Of a DNA stretch of 64,000 nt, positions 23,226-34,312 are shown in pieces. The stretch spans positions 13,330,001 through 13,394,000 of the forward strand of contig OY987243.1 of the NCBI GenBank assembly GCA_963920765.1. Direction: 5' to 3'. Made by a program: the position numbers and the translations under genes. A model generated the notes under the pieces. The model was not told where the DNA came from. It searched no databases and worked only from the letters and a program-made list of their open reading frames with translations. How positions within the stretch are numbered: position 1 is the first letter of the stretch; every line of letters starts with the position of its first letter. The DNA comes from Ulota crispa. Lineage: Eukaryota; Streptophyta; Bryopsida; Orthotrichales; Orthotrichaceae.

Positions 23226-24295
23226 TTAACCCTAAAGGACCATGCCATTTTTTCTGTGAAAATCACTAAAACTTACTACTTCTAGGAGGTTTAGAAAAAA
23301 GGGATTTTATGTTTTGTTTTTGGGAAATCCAACGGTTGGATCTTGCCCCATACTAGAAGAGTTAAGTGTGGGAAAAAAACTAGTTCATTCCATACAAAGA
23401 AGAGTGAGATACTTACATCTAAAGTGAAAAAAAAAGTTTTTTTCCATGTTGCTCAAAAATTTCAGGAGCCTTTGACCACTCTTATAACAAAAAAGTTGCT
23501 CTACCCAAAATTGCGCTTTTTTTTCCATGTAGGAGATCAAGTATGTGTGGGAGAATTTTTAAATCAATTGGAACTATACAACATATGGGAAAAATCAGTA
23601 AGTAAAAAGAAGTAGAATATGAGTCAAAAATTTTAATTATTGAAATGAAAAATGCAAATCCCAATAGTTATAATGTTGTGATAAACAATCTACTTCCTTC
23701 AGTTTAATTTTTTTCCAAAATATTGAAAATTGAGTGAAATAAAGGACTTCATAGTTTATTCTAGAGTAGAGAATCCATAACTTCTTGCAAACAGAAACTC
23801 CTCATAACTTTTATGTCATTGATTGAAATTGAATGATTCAAAGCTTCTCACCTTAAAAAAAAATCAAAAGAACCAATTTCAAATGTAAATTTTTTAAAAA
23901 TGTAAACTTTTTAAAAACGTAAAGTTTTTAAAAACGTAAATTTTTTAAAAATGTAAATTTTTTAAAAATGTAAATTTCTTAAAAATGTAAATTTTTTAAA
24001 AATGTAAACTTTTTAAAAATGTAAACTTTTTAAAAATGTAAATTTTTTAAAAATGTAAATTTTAAAGAAATTATTGGGTTGCTTGAGTGGGCAGTCCTCC
24101 CCAAATTTTCATAAATTCATGCATAACTTCTTCATCAAATGTCGGAATGAAGAAAAAATTTGATGCCCACATAGATCTTTGAATTCCCCACCTTCCAAAA
24201 AAAGTTTCAAAATATCACACAAAGTAGTTTAGCCATAGGTACATGCCCAAAGTCCAAGTTGTCCCTTGAACGGACAATGATCCTTTAGGGGTTAA
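23226..24295 (-). mobile_element. TTAA-flanked element, family A, reverse orientation
   Basis: Starts TTAACCCTAAAGGACC and ends GATCCTTTAGGGGTTAA. Interior blocks are the reverse complement of 10875-11794 and 58479-59413 in the same order. It carries an extra 18-bp minisatellite expansion that the other copies lack. Confidence 0.7.
23880..24064 (+). repeat. 18-bp minisatellite inside a family A element
   Basis: About ten copies of a unit like AAAATGTAAATTTTTTAA, expanded from the single AAATTTGAAAT-like site of the other family A copies. Confidence 0.85.
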
Positions 24296-24331
24296 TTTGA
24301 CCAATTTTGTTATCAACTTTGTTTTGTAATT

Positions 24332-25061
24332 TTAACCCCTAAAGGACCACTTGTCCTACGGGGGACAAATGGGATTTTGGGCATGTACTTATGGCTAAAC
24401 TAATTTGTGTAATTTTTTGAAACTTTTATGGAAGATGGGGAATTCAAAGATCTGTGTGGGCATCTAATTTTTTTCCTAATTTTGACATTTATTGAACAAG
24501 TTAAAAAAGAATTTATGAGAACTTTTGTTTAGCGGGCAGCCCAAAAACTTCTTTAAAATTTTCGTTTTTTTAAAATAAAAATTTGAAGTTAGTTCTTTAG
24601 ATTTACATATATATTGGAAGCTTTGAATCATTTAGTTCTAATTGATGAGATAAAAGTTATGAGAAGTTTTAGTTTATGTATAGGCATAGTTTTGAGATTT
24701 TCCACACCTACTTGCAAACTAAAACTTCTCATAACTTTCATCTCATCAATTAGAATTGAATGATTCAAAGCTTCCCACATATACGTAAATCTAAAGAGCT
24801 AACCTCAAATTTTTGCTTTAAAAAAAGCTCGATTTTAAAAAAAGTTTTTGGGCTGCCCACCAAACTAAAATTCTCATAAGTTCTTTTTGAACTTCTTCAA
24901 TAAATGTCAAAATTAGGAAAAAAATTAGATGCCCACTCAGATCTTTGAATTCCCCATCTTCCATAAAAATTTCAAAAAATTACACAAAGTAGTTTAGCCA
25001 TAAGTACATGCCCGAAATCCCATTTGTCCCCCGTAGGGACAAGTGGTCCTTTAGGGGTTAA
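24332..25061. mobile_element. TTAA-flanked family A foldback: near-perfect 730-bp palindrome
   Basis: Both ends read inward as TTAACCCCTAAAGGACCACT. The arms stay matched over roughly 350 bp each, through GGGGGACAAATGGGATTT, CATGTACTTATGGCTAAAC and GGGGAATTCAAAGATCT to a centre near 24700. It consists of two family A left ends joined tail to tail and lies 36 bp from the previous copy. A transcript would form a long hairpin. Confidence 0.8.
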
Positions 25062-26498
25062 AATTCAATGCGTCTTTTTGCACTTTAACCCCTTAAAGAT
25101 GTTGCCAACCAAAATAGTTGGCATACTCATTTGAGGACTAATTAGCATTTGAAAGAAATAGCAAATTCTAGTTGATCAATAGTATGTGTATGCCTTGGAT
25201 TGAAACTCACACCTCCAATAGAATCCATGTGCTATTCAAGTGGACGACACTATTTTGTGAGTGTAAAGTGGTGAGCTATTAGCAATAAACCAAGATTCAG
25301 TGAACCAACTAAGGTCAAAGTTAATGAAAATATTAAAATCTAGCAATTTATTCAAGAGATGAAATTTTAAAATGCACAGTTATAGGGCCCTGTGTAAAAT
25401 GGTTACAAGTGAACTTTAGTATTGCGACAAAAAAATCCACTTTCACAATCACAAATCTTTGCCCACAATTTAGCATTCCCCCTATCCAAGTGCCATATTT
25501 GTATACAACACAAGAGAGTGTATAGAAAACAACATCCTCAACCCCTAAGCACCGGGGCTAGTCACCATGACTACCCCTCTTCAATTGCTCTATAGTGCTT
25601 TACAGTGGTGTGGCAAGGGCCCACCCATTAAACTACTATTTCCAAAAATTGCAAAAGTATTGAGTGCATGCTAACCTCATAAAAATTGCAAGATGAGCAA
25701 TATGAGACCTAACACCACGTCTTTAAATCTTCTCACAATTTGAGCTACCTAAATAATGCGTACATTAATTGAAAATATTTTTTATTTTCCATGATAGATC
25801 ATATCTTCATAATTACTTCTAAAATAAACCAAATAACAATTGGTTTCTTTCCATCCTACATATTGACTTCTCACTAGTGTGACATGCGCTTTGTTTTTTA
25901 TTAATTAAAAATTGTCAAATACAAACTTCTGTAAAATTATTTTTTATTAATTAAAAATTGTCAAATACAAACTTCTGTAAAATTATTTTTTATTAATTAA
26001 AAATTGTCAAATACAAACTTCTGTAAAATTTTCAAAAACAAGTAATGAAATTTGTGAAAATTGAGTAAGAGCTATGATGGAAAATTCACTAATAAAAAGC
26101 TACGGTTGGAAGGGTTTTGAAGTGGTGGCCAACATGACTATGTTAGTGTGTTGAAAAATAGAAGAATTTACTATAACACTTTAGCACTTACTCATTTTGT
26201 CAAAAGTCAATGCAACACGTGAATCACACTCCTTGGCATACTCATGTTGAAAATTATCAATTCTTTCAATAGATCCATTGTTCATATACATTGTCTATTC
26301 ATAATCAATATATGACAATTGGTGAAATAATTGCACACTTACAAAATCAAAATCATCATTCTTTATTCCACATAAATATAATTGGACCACTTTGGGTGAA
26401 AATATATTTTTTGTCATTGAAAAGACAAAATACAAGTCACACTATGATAGTGTTTTTTTGATAACAATTAAGCTGATGTTTCCAATCCATCTCGTTGT
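25062..26498. other. Intergenic; lone TTAA terminus and otherwise unremarkable
   Basis: TTAACCCCTTAAAGATG at 25085 looks like another terminus without a visible partner. The tandem repeat at 25895-26035 is listed separately. No gene is seen. Confidence 0.4.
25895..26035 (+). repeat. 46-bp tandem repeat, three copies
   Basis: The block TTAATTAAAAATTGTCAAAT recurs at 25901, 25947 and 25993, followed each time by ACTTCTGTAAAAT. The copies are nearly identical, so the expansion is recent. Confidence 0.95.
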
Positions 26499-27119
26499 TT
26501 AACTCTTGAATGCCCAAGGCCATGAAACTGAACAATCAACCAACCTCTTCATCAATTTCATCAAGTTTTTTAAAAATTGTAACCGTAAAAATTTAAATCA
26601 AACATGTTAGAGATTACATGGAAAATGAAGATACAACAATATCACTTATTGTTTGAAGTGTTATAATATTTGAACATGAGGGTGTTAAAACTACAAAAGT
26701 GAATTGAAGTTTTCCAATTCTCATTTTACATGTCAAATCTCGGAAGTTGGTCATTACAAGAATGTGAGGTCAAAGGTCATTACATGTTTAACTTTAGTCA
26801 ATTTACGGCTTTCAAAATCTACTCCTACATATTTTGTAAATAAATTTCTAATGTGGATTTTTCTCCAAGCTTTGACTCATTTTCATGATTTTTCAACACT
26901 AGAAAACTCAGGATTGCAGTAGAAACCCTTGTACAAAATATTGGGTAGGAAAATTATCAACATTCATTTTCAAAATCAGATTTTTGGTGTCAAAAACGAA
27001 CTTCAAAATAAACTTAAATTGAAAAGAAAAAATCTCAAAACAATAACTTCATAAGAATTTATTAATTTTCAAAGTTTTATAAACAACCAAATTGGGTGCC
27101 TTGGACATTTAAGGGTTAA
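26499..27119 (+). mobile_element. TTAA-flanked element, family B, copy 1
   Basis: Starts TTAACTCTTGAATGCCCAAG and ends GGACATTTAAGGGTTAA. The interior (TACATGTCAAATCT, then a GGTCAAAGGTCATTACATG block) matches 35273-37090 in the same orientation and 50919-51572 inverted. No coding sequence. Confidence 0.65.
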
Positions 27120-27144
27120 GGCTAGGGGTTTATTGCCTAATAAT

Positions 27145-27359
27145 TCACCAAATGCCATTTTTCCCCGCTCCGCCGCTTTTCAAGTCCCAGTAAGAATAGT
27201 CCCAATCAGCAATTAGGGGAGTATGAGGTATTGATCCAGTCGCATTAGTTGCATTCGTTGCATTAGTTGTATTAGTCGCATTAGTTGCATTACTCGCAGT
27301 AGATGCACGAAGTCGAGTAACTCGTGCAACAAGACTAGAGCCGGGAGCATCCGTGAGCA
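27145..27359 (-). CDS. Possible C-terminal exon with an Asn-Ala-Thr repeat
   Basis: An acceptor-like CACCTTACAG precedes 27359. The frame reads LTDAPGSSLVARVTRLRAST, then a run of about seven N-A-T/N-T-T triplets (from GTTGCATTA-type repeats), then GSIPHTPLIADWDYSYWDL and a short Gly-rich end with a stop at 27145. It follows the PB1-like exon on the same strand by only 17 bp and in another frame. It could be the next exon, a frameshifted continuation, or a chance frame in a trinucleotide-rich stretch. Confidence 0.3.
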
Positions 27360-27376
27360 CTGTAAGGTGAATAGGT

Positions 27377-27595
27377 TTATGTGTTGCTCCACAACATGCC
27401 TCTTTGTAAATCTCGGTTGTTTGTCATGATCACCTCATCCTTTTCCTCGTCCTTGTAAAAAATAAAAATTTCCGTTTCTGCACCAATTTCAAAATCACAA
27501 CGGATGATATGTTTAAGATTTTCAAACGTTGTATTGACAATGTTTGATGAAAAGCTGTTAAGAGTGACGCGGTGCAAGAGATCACCACATTTTAT
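27377..27595 (-). CDS. PB1-like domain exon, second copy
   Basis: After an acceptor (TGCTTTGACAG) the frame opens at 27595 with IKCGDLLHRVTLNSFSS and continues with TFENLKHIIRCDFEIG, then TEIFIFYKDEEKDEVIMTNN and RDLQRGMLW, to a TAA at 27377. The acidic Y-K-D-E-E-x-D-E-V-x-M-T-N-N-x-D-L stretch matches the OPCA motif expected of an acidic (type I) PB1 domain. This makes the PB1 assignment firmer here than at 5498-5785. The two exons share C-G-D, T-F, F-Y and N-x-D-L at equivalent places. Upstream exons are not found within the next kilobases. The gene may have giant introns or be a relic. Confidence 0.5.
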   Translation of the reverse strand: MKCGDLLHRVTLNSFSSNIVNTTFENLKHIIRCDFEIGAETEIFIFYKDEEKDEVIMTNNRDLQRGMLWSNT

Positions 27596-27902
27596 CTGTC
27601 AAAGCAAAAACAACAACACAATTGTTAGAATCCACTCAAACCTTAAGTTATTGAAAAAGACAAAACCCTAAACATTGTGATGCAAAGAGGAAACCCTAAA
27701 TGATGAATCAAGAGAAATTAATACTTGGTACTATGAACTTGCCAAGTTTCAATTATTGGATATTATTATATATAGATTTGAGAAGTACAAGAAGCAAGTT
27801 ATTTTGTCTAGTTTTTACTAAACACGATGATTGCGTGTCCAAGGTTTGAATGTTTGGAGATAGGGTTTCTTTTATTTGTCGCACAATTTGCTACCGTAAT
27901 TG

Positions 27903-28020
27903 TGTTCACACTTTGTATTAAGAGGGGTATTGGCAATATAAATGTAGTCTAAAGGTGTGTCCAAATGCATCTAATTTTCCTTTGTTACTACCACTCTTAA
28001 CACTAAGTGTGAAAGTACTC
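27903..28020. mobile_element. MITE family M2, copy 1
   Basis: Inverted termini TTCACACTTTGTATTAAGAG and CTCTTAACACTAAGTGTGAA. The inner block GTGTCCAAATGCATCTA and TTGTTACTACC match 36938-37074 in reverse orientation. Confidence 0.65.
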
Positions 28021-28389
28021 CTAAAATACAATTACAACCATAGATGAGGAAGGTTAGAGTACAATTTACAACCACATGTGGATGAGTTTTAAGTTTTGGG
28101 CTTTTTTTAATAAACGAGTATGACTAATTTAAATAGACTTATCAAAATATGAAAAAAATAATAGAAATAAAGCTAGAAAACGTCTCTCAACTAAAAATGG
28201 ATATGGATTTAGAACGTCAATTTTATTATATTTGCGGAAATTCACAAACCTGATTTTTTTAAGTTATTTGCATGAGTATTGTGATTTTGACCTTTGGCTC
28301 TTAGTATTGTGTCAACACAATGTTGAGTTTATTCTTAATCATTGACATGTTTTGTAAAATGCTTTGTTTTATACATCTTTTTAGGTTAC

Positions 28390-28800
28390 TAACCTTAAAT
28401 GAGATGTTTTGTTAATTGCATGCATGTAGTGGAGTTTGGGATCAAATTTAGTGCTAGACAACTTGAAAATTTTGAAAAATATTGGAGAGATAGAAAGAGA
28501 GAAGAGAGAATACAAACCTTAAAGGTAATTGACTCCATGGCTATGCAAGTCTTTTTTGATGAGTTGGAAATCAATCAAAGTCTTAAAGACACTTGCAACT
28601 ATATTTAATTTGAAAACAAACAAACAATAATCATCAAGAAAGCCTTCCAAATACAATCAGCCTTGGACAATGAGGAATACTTATTGCAAAGAACTTTATT
28701 ATTTATGACAAAGATGATTATTTATAAGGAGGACAACCATCATTTATTGCAAAAGTGAAATTTTATAGAAAGTTAATTATTAACTAGGACTTATATGAAT
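28390..28800. repeat. Dispersed repeat G, copy 2
   Basis: The counterpart of 8300-8700. A 69-codon plus-strand frame (28399-28608) survives here but not in the other copy and shows no domain, so it is not called as a gene. Confidence 0.5.
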
Positions 28801-28884
28801 AGAAAGGTGACAAAATAGTCCAATTGTTCACTTGCACTTAAACAATAGTAAATTCACAAAAGTGCATTTACGCAATACTCTATT

Positions 28885-30260
28885 TTCTAATTAACTAGTT
28901 GGTAAACCCATTTAGCTAAGCTAAATGAGTAGTGATGATTCCATTTAGCATAGGTTAAGATTTGTATAAAAACAAAATTCCATTTAGCATAGATTTAAAT
29001 TGAGATTTAAATTTGTGTAAAACAAATCCTTTTAGCATCCATTTAGCATCCATTTAGCATTCATTTAACAAAAAGTTCATTTTAGCATCCATTTAGCATA
29101 GTTAGGTAAATCCATTTAGCATCCATTTAGCATCCACTTAGCATAGGTTGATATTCATATTAAAAAAGTCCATTTCTTAATGTTTCACTTTTGCTTTTGT
29201 CCAAATTCTACTTTGGTTAAACTTGTATTCTAGTTTATTTTTAACATTTCTGCTTTGGTTAAACTTGTGCTCTACTCTATTTTTAGGTGAAAATTGAACT
29301 AAATATGAATTCATCAAATTGACACACACGCACTCACACACCCAATTCTTTTGTATAATAAGACTAGATGGTAAACCTATTTAGCTAAGCTAAATGAGTA
29401 GTGGTGACCCCGTTTAACATAGGTTAAGATTTATATAAAGAATTTTTAAAAAATCCATTTAGCATAGGTAAATCCATTTAGCATCCATTTAACATAGGTT
29501 GAGATTTATTTTTAAAAAATCATTAATAGCTTATTTAGCATAGGTTAATCCATTTAGCATCCGTCTTCTACCTTTTTCCAAATTTCACTTTGAACACCAT
29601 ATTTGTTAAATTGGGAAAAACAGTACGTTTTGGGTCTTTTGGAGGTTTTAGGTGGCCACCTAAAATTGAGCTAGCAGCATTTTTTTGGTACACGTGCCCG
29701 CACTTGAGAGGAGGAATTTGTAAGGAAAAAATCTTATTGGCTCACATTGAATCTGATACCTTTGAATATGGTTTAAGGTAACTTTTTGGGTTTAATGTGG
29801 AGTACAAAATGGTACCTTTGTTTTTCCCAATTTAATGAATATGGTATTTTTGGTTAAGCTTATACTCTACTTTATTTTTAACTTTTTTGCTTTGGTTAAA
29901 CTTGTGCTCTACTCTATTTTCATGTGGAAATTGAATTAAAAATGGATTCTTCAAACTGACACACACACACTCTCAGACACACTGTTATTTTCTATAATAT
30001 AGACGAGTTTGTAAACCCATTTAGCTTTAGCTAAATGAGTTTAAAAACTCGTATAAAACAAATTCCATTTAACATCCATTTAGCATAGATAAGTCCATTT
30101 GCACTTTTACTTTAGCTAAAATTGTACTCCATTCTATTTTTAAAATTTTCACTTTGTTTAACCTCTTGCTCTACTCTATTTCTAGGTGAAAAGCAAGCTA
30201 AAATGGATTCATCAAATCTGACACACACATATGCCATTCTTTTATATATAACTGGTTTAT
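28885..30260 (+). repeat. Direct-repeat array built on CATTTAGC motifs
   Basis: A unit starting GGTAAACCCATTTAGCTAAG recurs at about 28900, 29370 and 30010. Each unit ends in a block with CTCTACTCTATTTTTAGGTG and a GACACACACAC tract. Between them CCATTTAGCATC is reiterated many times (densest at 29030-29160). 29690-29830 additionally matches the minus strand of 10700-10860. No coding frame is supported. Confidence 0.7.
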
Positions 30261-31374
30261 GTACCCGTTGTACCAATGGAGGCAACCAAAATAACTTTGC
30301 AATAAACAAATATTGCAATAGCAATCTTTAAAATGAGCCAATTTAAAATTTAAATATTTTTCACTCACAAACGCTAGCAATCTAATTTAAAGTAAAGCCT
30401 CACTATAAACCTCATTACGCATGTACTCCTCTCTTCCATGTTGGTCTTGTAGATTCAAATTAGGCAAATATAGAAAGAAAATAAACATACCTTCTTCATC
30501 CATGTCAAATTTTTCAAGAACACCAACATCAACAACAAACACCGACCTTCATCCTTCTCTTCATTACCTTGCAAAGCCACAAAAACACAACAAACTTTTA
30601 AGTTAATTCTAGCCCCATGGTGACTCATCAAACTCACAACAAAAAATAGGTTGTGTGTCATAAACCTCACAACACCTCAAGACTTGTATGTGGAGTACAG
30701 AAGGTCCAAAACCAAAAAAAAACTAGTCACCAAATTTTTGGTGCTAACATGCAGCATGTTATATGATTTTTTGTGCATGCAAGCACAACCGCTCAATTTC
30801 AAGCAATTGATAGACATGAGCCTAACTCCTATGCATGGAAGAGTTCATACCTTGCAAAAGCAAAATCTAATCTATACAAAAGAGAATACAACCTTTTGAG
30901 CCACTCATTTTAATTGGGTGAGAGAGTGTTGTAGAACCTCCACTGACTTGTTGTTAACTTTCAGTGAAACGGCTCAATTTAATTGGTTGAGAGAAAGTGT
31001 GGTGGTGTAACTTCCAATGATTAGTTGTACTTTATTGTTAACCACCACATGAATCATTGAGCTACTTGCTTTTATAGGCTAAAGAGAATGTAAAAGGTGT
31101 AACTTGTTAAACTACTATTTACTGCTACATGCATGGAACGCGACTCATAGTTGCATTCAAACTCTCTCCTTTTCATCCATCAAAATGGAGCTTGAAATTC
31201 TTTTACATAAATAGATAGAAAACTAAGACTCAAATATGTTCAACCCTAAAAAAAAAAGGGTCACATATAAACTTCTACAACTATAGATAGTTTTTAAGTA
31301 TGAAAATTGCTATGAATTTGTACGAAACACCCTCATATTTGGAATTGTTTCGTTTATACATTTGATCATATGGT
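30261..31374. other. Intergenic, nothing recognised
   Basis: Short frames on both strands without motifs. Two related stretches (about 30890-31000) share TTTAATTGG and GAGAGAGTG-type blocks, possibly a small old duplication. Confidence 0.35.
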
Positions 31375-32330
31375 CTCATTATCAACTTGATTCTATATTG
31401 TGTTAAGGAAAATCTAAACTTTAGATCTTTACCATGAAAAGTTCAAACTTTCATCTTTAAGCACTTCCAAATAGGTGTTAAGGGCTTGTAATCTTCAATC
31501 ATGAGCTTGGGTGCCTTGTGACTTTTAGAATTGTCTTCCACAAATGTGTTAAGGGTATGCATGAAAATTTTCAAAAAGAATTGGTCTTATCCATTAGGAT
31601 GAAAACAAGATGTTTGTACAAGATGGTTACATAACTTCACTAAACAGAAGGTAGATTTTGGAGGGCGCAATTTTTTTTGTAAGTTTTATTTTTAAAGATT
31701 ATAATTGTGAGTACATAGATTGCTCTTTGGATTTTATAAATCAACAATTTTTTTACCAAAAACCAATACCTCACAATATCAACTACTACCAAGTATCAAA
31801 ATCCTAAACCGTATTTTGAATGCTTTGAAGTTTGACTTTTTGAGGTGTTGAATATGGTTTTAGAATTCTGCACTTTGGAACAAGAAATTGTGAGGTACTA
31901 ATTTTGTTATTTCTTTTCCTGATTCACAAGGAGAGCAATCTATGTGTTAACAATTCCAATCCTTTGTAACAAAAATAAAATTGCGCCTTCCAAAGTCTAC
32001 CATTTTTTTAAATGAAATTTTAGAACTACCTTGTACAAAAAATCCTTTTTCACTATGATTTGTTTTACCACAATAAGTAAGTCCAATTGGTTTGAAATGT
32101 TTCTCACATACTCTCAACACACATGTGCAACATAATTCCACAAATCAATAGTCATACAAGCACACAATTAAGAGTTATGAGCTCTTGAAATTAATTTTTT
32201 CCTTTTGGCAGTGCTTAAAATTGAAAAGAGTCCATCTTTGAATGTCATGGTTTTGTGAGTTTTATTTAATAATCTAGGATCTAAACTCTTTTAACACAAC
32301 ACAAAATCAAGTTACTTTTGAGACAGTATG
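31375..32330. mobile_element. Imperfect palindrome of about 950 bp (foldback element)
   Basis: Paired blocks in mirror order include TATCAACTTGATTCTATATT against AAAATCAAGTTACTTTTGA, GGGCGCAATTTTTTTTGTA against AATAAAATTGCGCCTTCC, TTTGTACAAGATGG against ACCTTGTACAAAAAATCC, and AATACCTCACAAT against ATTGTGAGGTAC. They close on a centre near 31835. Short frames inside (for example 31947-32141) are incidental. Confidence 0.7.
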
Positions 32331-32823
32331 CCAAGATATACAAAAAAATCACCCCCAACAACTCATTACAATGTTTTTCCTAGAAGATCACAATTTTGCA
32401 GTTTTTGGTTTTAAAACCACCTCAAGGTTCTAGAAGTTGAGGTCCAATCCTCATAATTTTAGTTGCTCCATATTTAATTTGTGCTTTTGAAATAAATTTG
32501 AGCTTTTGAGATAAAATTTCTTTATTTTATTGTCAGTCAAACATGTTCGTATTTAGTCTGAATATTGCAACTCATATAAAAAAGTCGGTCTTTAGCTACA
32601 TTTATACATTTGCATGTGCAATAATCTTATCTACAAAAATTGCAGTAGATGTCATCTGTTAATCTGTTTACGATTTAACAAATAAAATTCATGTAAGTTT
32701 ACCTTTCGTCCAAACTTGTCAAATTAAAGTCAGTCTCTTTTCCCTTTGCTTTGAATGTGATGTTTTTGTTTAGTTTAAAATTGATCGATCAAGTTGAAAA
32801 TTTATGGAATAGTTGACTTTTCC
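32331..32823. other. Intergenic, nothing recognised
   Basis: AT-rich, no supported frame or repeat partner. Confidence 0.35.
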
Positions 32824-33056
32824 TTACCCTTAAACGACCAAAAGGTCCTTTGCAACCAATACAATATGGGGTATTTTTCTTGTATTTGGAATGGATCCAC
32901 ACTTTTACTACATTTGAGACCAATAAAAGAGTTGGAGAATAGATCAATGTGGTTCTAGTGAGTTACTAGAGATTTCAAATTAAAATTTCTTATTGGTAAC
33001 AAATAACAATTATACGTCAACGTATATACTATGCCCTATGGTCGTTTAAGGGTTAA
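32824..33056 (-). mobile_element. Short TTAA element, family C, copy 1
   Basis: 233 bp with termini TTACCCTTAAACGACC (left) and GGTCGTTTAAGGGTTAA (right). It matches 40061-40287 in opposite orientation over its full length (CTACATTTGAGA, TGGAATGGATCCACAC, GAGTTACTAGAG). A typical small non-autonomous element. Confidence 0.75.
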
Positions 33057-33149
33057 ACCTTATAATGTAGCTATTGGCGCCTGCTATGCTAGGCGTTCAC
33101 CATTAGAATTTTATTTGGATTTTCATATGGATTTTCATATGCTAGATAC

Positions 33150-33292
33150 ACAGGTAAAAAAACGGGTCCACAATGACTAAGTGACAATAATTGCAATGAC
33201 TAAACAACAACTACAAAATGACTGTAAAACAACTGTACAGTCATGGTTTAGTCATTGTCACTTAGTCATTGTGGACCTGTTTTTTTACCTGT
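33150..33292. mobile_element. Hairpin MITE, 143 bp
   Basis: Both ends read inward as ACAGGTAAAAAAAC, followed by GGTCCACAATGACTAAGTGA. The arms match for about 45 bp with few differences. No target duplication is obvious. Confidence 0.8.
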
Positions 33293-34312
33293 GACAAAAT
33301 GCAAAGATTTTTTTTAGTAAATCTCCAAAATTTTATGATGTTATATTACAGAGGTTGGTATCTGATATTGTAAAGGTCATTATGTTTTTTGTTGTATGAT
33401 AGGTTGCTATAAACCATGAATCATTATTCTCCAAAGAAAATATGTCAAATTTAAGTGCAACACATCTGATTATACATAACTCCGCATATAGTGATGCTTG
33501 GATAAGGTAAATGTCTTGAGATATACATTTTTTCAATTGTACCCAAGCATTGACAATAAACAAACACTCCATTTAACCAATCCAGAACCTAAAAAAAGAA
33601 GAAGTGGTCTTCACTAGAGTCTAGGAAATATTTGAGTTTATTTGGTTGATTTCCTTCAATTCCCATATTGAACCGGTTTATCAATGAATATTTCCAGTTG
33701 TTTTCTCTATTTCATATTATAAATAAATATTTCAAAGATTTTCAACCAGTTTCTCAGCCCATAATTATAAATTGCAAGCGATTTTCCTAAATTCAATTGG
33801 CTAGCTTTGAAAGAAGCCACCAATTCTTCTTGGACATTGATCTTGACAATATCCAAATGTTTCTCTTACAAAGGTTGACTTTATCCAAGCATCACCTTAA
33901 ATGCCATCTTTGTTAATTTGGGAATAAAACGCAAATTTGGGACTCAAGATTTTATGTTTTTTAAGAAATTTTTGATGATTTAGAGTAACTTTTAAGATGA
34001 TTTTTTCAAGACCTTACATCAGTGATGAAATATCTTGAAGGAGTTATCAAAAACTCACTTTAAATCATCAAAATACTCTCAATGTAAAATTTAGTATCCC
34101 AAAATCAATGTTGGGAAAGTGTCTCTTTCCCAATTAATGAATATTATGTTCTTAGTAATTTGCATGGCAGTGATCCCAAATATGAATTTTACTTTAAGCA
34201 CAAGTGGCTAAAAGCATTGCTAAAAGCTAAAGTTTTCTAATCTAACATTGGAAAGTTTACATTTTTTTAGCTCATGAAAATTTTGTTAGCAATTCTACAA
34301 AATTTAGCTAGT
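33293..34312. other. Intergenic, nothing recognised
   Basis: AT-rich. A minus-strand frame at 33333-33572 has no motif or splice support. Confidence 0.35.
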
